Of a DNA stretch of 64,000 bases, positions 62,562-64,000 are shown one piece after another (positions within the stretch are counted from its first letter, which is position 1; each line of letters starts with the position of its first letter). A program made the position numbers and the translations under genes. This DNA is from Coriaria nepalensis (lineage: Eukaryota; Streptophyta; Magnoliopsida; Cucurbitales; Coriariaceae). The stretch is from assembly GCA_027186245.1 (NCBI GenBank), contig CP114482.1, forward strand, positions 29,965,209 to 30,029,208. Direction: 5' to 3'. The notes below the pieces were generated by a model. That model did not search any database, was not told the origin of the DNA, and saw only the letters and a list, made by a program, of their open reading frames with translations.

Positions 62562-64000
62562 CAAGTTATGTAAGAAAATAATGTTTGAAGGGCGAAAATA
62601 GAATTCGTTCGAATTAATTTAGAATGATTTCATGACTACAAGAGACTCAGTGACATGACTTTAAGGCTAAACAAATGCATTGTTGCCCTCAATAGATCAA
62701 CTGCAAGTTATGCACGAAAGTCATGTTTAAAGGCCGAATTTCGTTCGAAGTGATTTAGAATGATTTACTGACTAAAATAGACCCAAAAATATGACTTTAA
62801 GGCTAAAAAATGCATAGTTGCCATCAATAGATCAATTGCAAGTTATGCACGAAAGTCGCGTTCTGAATGCAAAAAGAGAATTGGATCGAAGTGCTTTCAA
62901 ACAATTTAATGATTGAAAAGACTGAGTGATATGCTTTTTAATGCTAAAATAATGCATTGTTGTCTTCAATAGATTAATTACAAGTTATGTAAGAAAATAA
63001 TGTTTGAAGGGCGAAAATAGAATTCGTTCGAAATAATTTAGAATGATTTAATGACTATAAGAGACTCAGTGACATGAATTTAAGGCTAAACAAATGCATT
63101 GTTGCCTATAATAGATCAACTGCTAGTTATGCACGAAAGTCATGTTTAATTGCCGAATTTCTTACGAAGTGATTTAGAATAATTTACTGAATAAAAGAGA
63201 CCCAAAAATATGACTTTAAGGCTAAAAAAATGCATAGTTGCCATCAATAGATCAATTGCAAATTATGCACGAAAGTCGCGTTTTGAATGCAAAAAGAGAA
63301 TTGGTTCGAAGTGCCTTCAAACAATTTAATGATTGAAAAGACTGAGTGATAGGCTTTTTATTGCTAAAATAATGCAATGTTGTCTTCAATAGATTAATTA
63401 CAAGTTATGTAAGAAAATAATGTTTGAAGGGCGAAAATAGAATTCGTTCGAATTAATTTAGAGTGATTTAATGACTAAAAGAGACTCAATGACATGACAT
63501 TAAGGCTAAACGAATGCATTGTTGCCTTCAATAGATCTACTGCAAGTTACGCACGAAAGTCATGTTTAAATGCCGAATTTCATACGAAGTGATTTAGAAT
63601 GATTTACTGACTAAAAGAGACGCAAAAATATGACTTGAACGCTAAAAAATGCATAGTTGCCATCAATAGATCAATTGCAAGTTGTGCACGAAAGTCGCGT
63701 TTTAAATGCAAAAAGAGAATTGGTTCGAAGTGCCTTCAAACAATTTAATGATTGAAAAGACTGAGTGATATGTTTTTTATTGCTAAAATAATGCATTGTT
63801 GTCTTCAATAGATTAATTACAAGTTATGTAAGAAAATAATATTTGAAGGGCGAAAATAGAATTCGTTCGAACTAATTTAGAATGATTTAATGACTAGAAG
63901 AGACTCAGTGACATGACTTTAAGGCTAAACAAATGCATTGTTGCCTTCAATAGATCAACTGCAAGTTATGCATGAAAGTCATGTTTAAATGCCGAATTTC
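62562..64000 (+). repeat. Start of a third 2096-bp copy, then ordinary units to the window end
   Basis: The unit 62562-62980 continues the block (GGCCGAATTTCGTTCGAAG near 62733). At 62981 the next unit is of another type, with CTGCTAGTTATG, TTCTTACG and GAATAAAAGAGACCC, matching the 54877 unit without its extra monomer. Two further units follow, and the window ends inside a B monomer that opens at 63962. There is no array boundary here. Confidence 0.85.

Larger units (their letters stand above)
1..64000 (+). repeat. Tandem satellite array, 419-420 bp trimeric unit, about 152 copies
   Basis: The whole window is a head-to-tail array. The A-monomer start (CAAGTTATGTAAG) recurs at 2, 421, 841, 1260, 1679, 2098, 2517, 2937 and so on to 63820, spaced 419 or 420 bp apart apart from a few units of other length. 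Both edges of the window cut through the array: it opens at the last base of a C monomer and ends inside a B monomer. All units have the same orientation, and I saw no inverted unit, transposon insertion or unique spacer. Units are nearly identical to their copies in higher-order blocks, with mostly single-base differences elsewhere. Stop codons occur in all frames of the unit. The organisation is that of eukaryotic satellite DNA; a centromeric or pericentromeric place is plausible but not shown by the sequence. I do not recognise a named family. Confidence 0.98.

Noticed and set aside
1..64000. CRISPR array
   Set aside because: There are no short repeats separated by unique spacers. The 140-bp monomers adjoin directly and are themselves all related, and no cas gene is present.
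1..64000. Transposon or retroelement, telomere repeat, or simple-sequence tract
   Set aside because: I saw no terminal inverted repeats, long terminal repeats, reverse transcriptase or transposase frames, no TTAGG/TTAGGG-type runs, and no microsatellite longer than a short A or T run.
1..64000. Assembly artefact producing the long array
   Set aside because: Copies differ by many scattered single bases, and higher-order blocks differ by consistent whole-unit changes, which is unlike simple looping of one sequence. I cannot exclude local collapse or expansion without reads.

Overview
The whole 64 kb window is one uninterrupted tandem satellite array. I found no gene, RNA gene, transposon, CRISPR array or unique sequence in it. 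The sequence is AT-rich (about 30% GC where I counted it by eye), and every unit points the same way. The basic unit is 419-420 bp, repeated about 152 times. Each unit is a trimer of related but diverged monomers: A (142 bp), B (135 or 136 bp) and C (142 bp). The order is A-B-C, and the monomers meet at a shared box around TTGCCTTCAATAGATCAA / TGCAAGTTATGCA. No open reading frame survives: the only two 60-codon frames are chance products of two point changes inside repeat units.

The scale and organisation are those of eukaryotic heterochromatic or centromeric satellite DNA assembled from long reads. I cannot name the species, and I do not recognise the family as a published satellite. CpG-containing motifs persist next to TpG variants at the same positions. 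I cannot tell from sequence alone whether the array is centromeric, pericentromeric or subtelomeric.

Above the 420-bp trimer there is nested higher-order structure. The left end has 839-bp (2-unit) blocks at 1-1678 and 5453-7130. A 2934-bp (7-unit) block follows at 7550-10483 and 10484-13417, with a broken third copy. Around 14.0-15.2 kb lies a mosaic of segments found elsewhere in the window. A four-monomer A-A-B-C unit sits at 15933-16494. Then come 1260-bp (3-unit) blocks at 17334-19853 and 2100-bp (5-unit) blocks at 20693-24894. A large tandem duplication places copy 1 (24475-33573, 9.1 kb) beside copy 2 (33574-44350, 10.8 kb); the length difference is accounted for by four separate unit gains and losses. 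The region 44-54 kb repeats itself at offsets of 5473 and 6177 bp and is rich in 284-bp A-C units lacking monomer B. A 556-bp unit with a B/A hybrid monomer lies at 54877-55432. The right end is built of 2096-bp (5-unit) blocks at 58370-60465 and 60466-62561, with a third begun at 62562.

The pattern fits repeated unequal exchange at several scales plus short conversion tracts between monomers. The most noteworthy points are the coexistence of different higher-order periods in one array, the clustering of monomer-deletion units between 32 and 53 kb, the shared breakpoint box at which monomers are lost or gained, and an A-like tract in B that accounts for the 419/420 bp length alternation.
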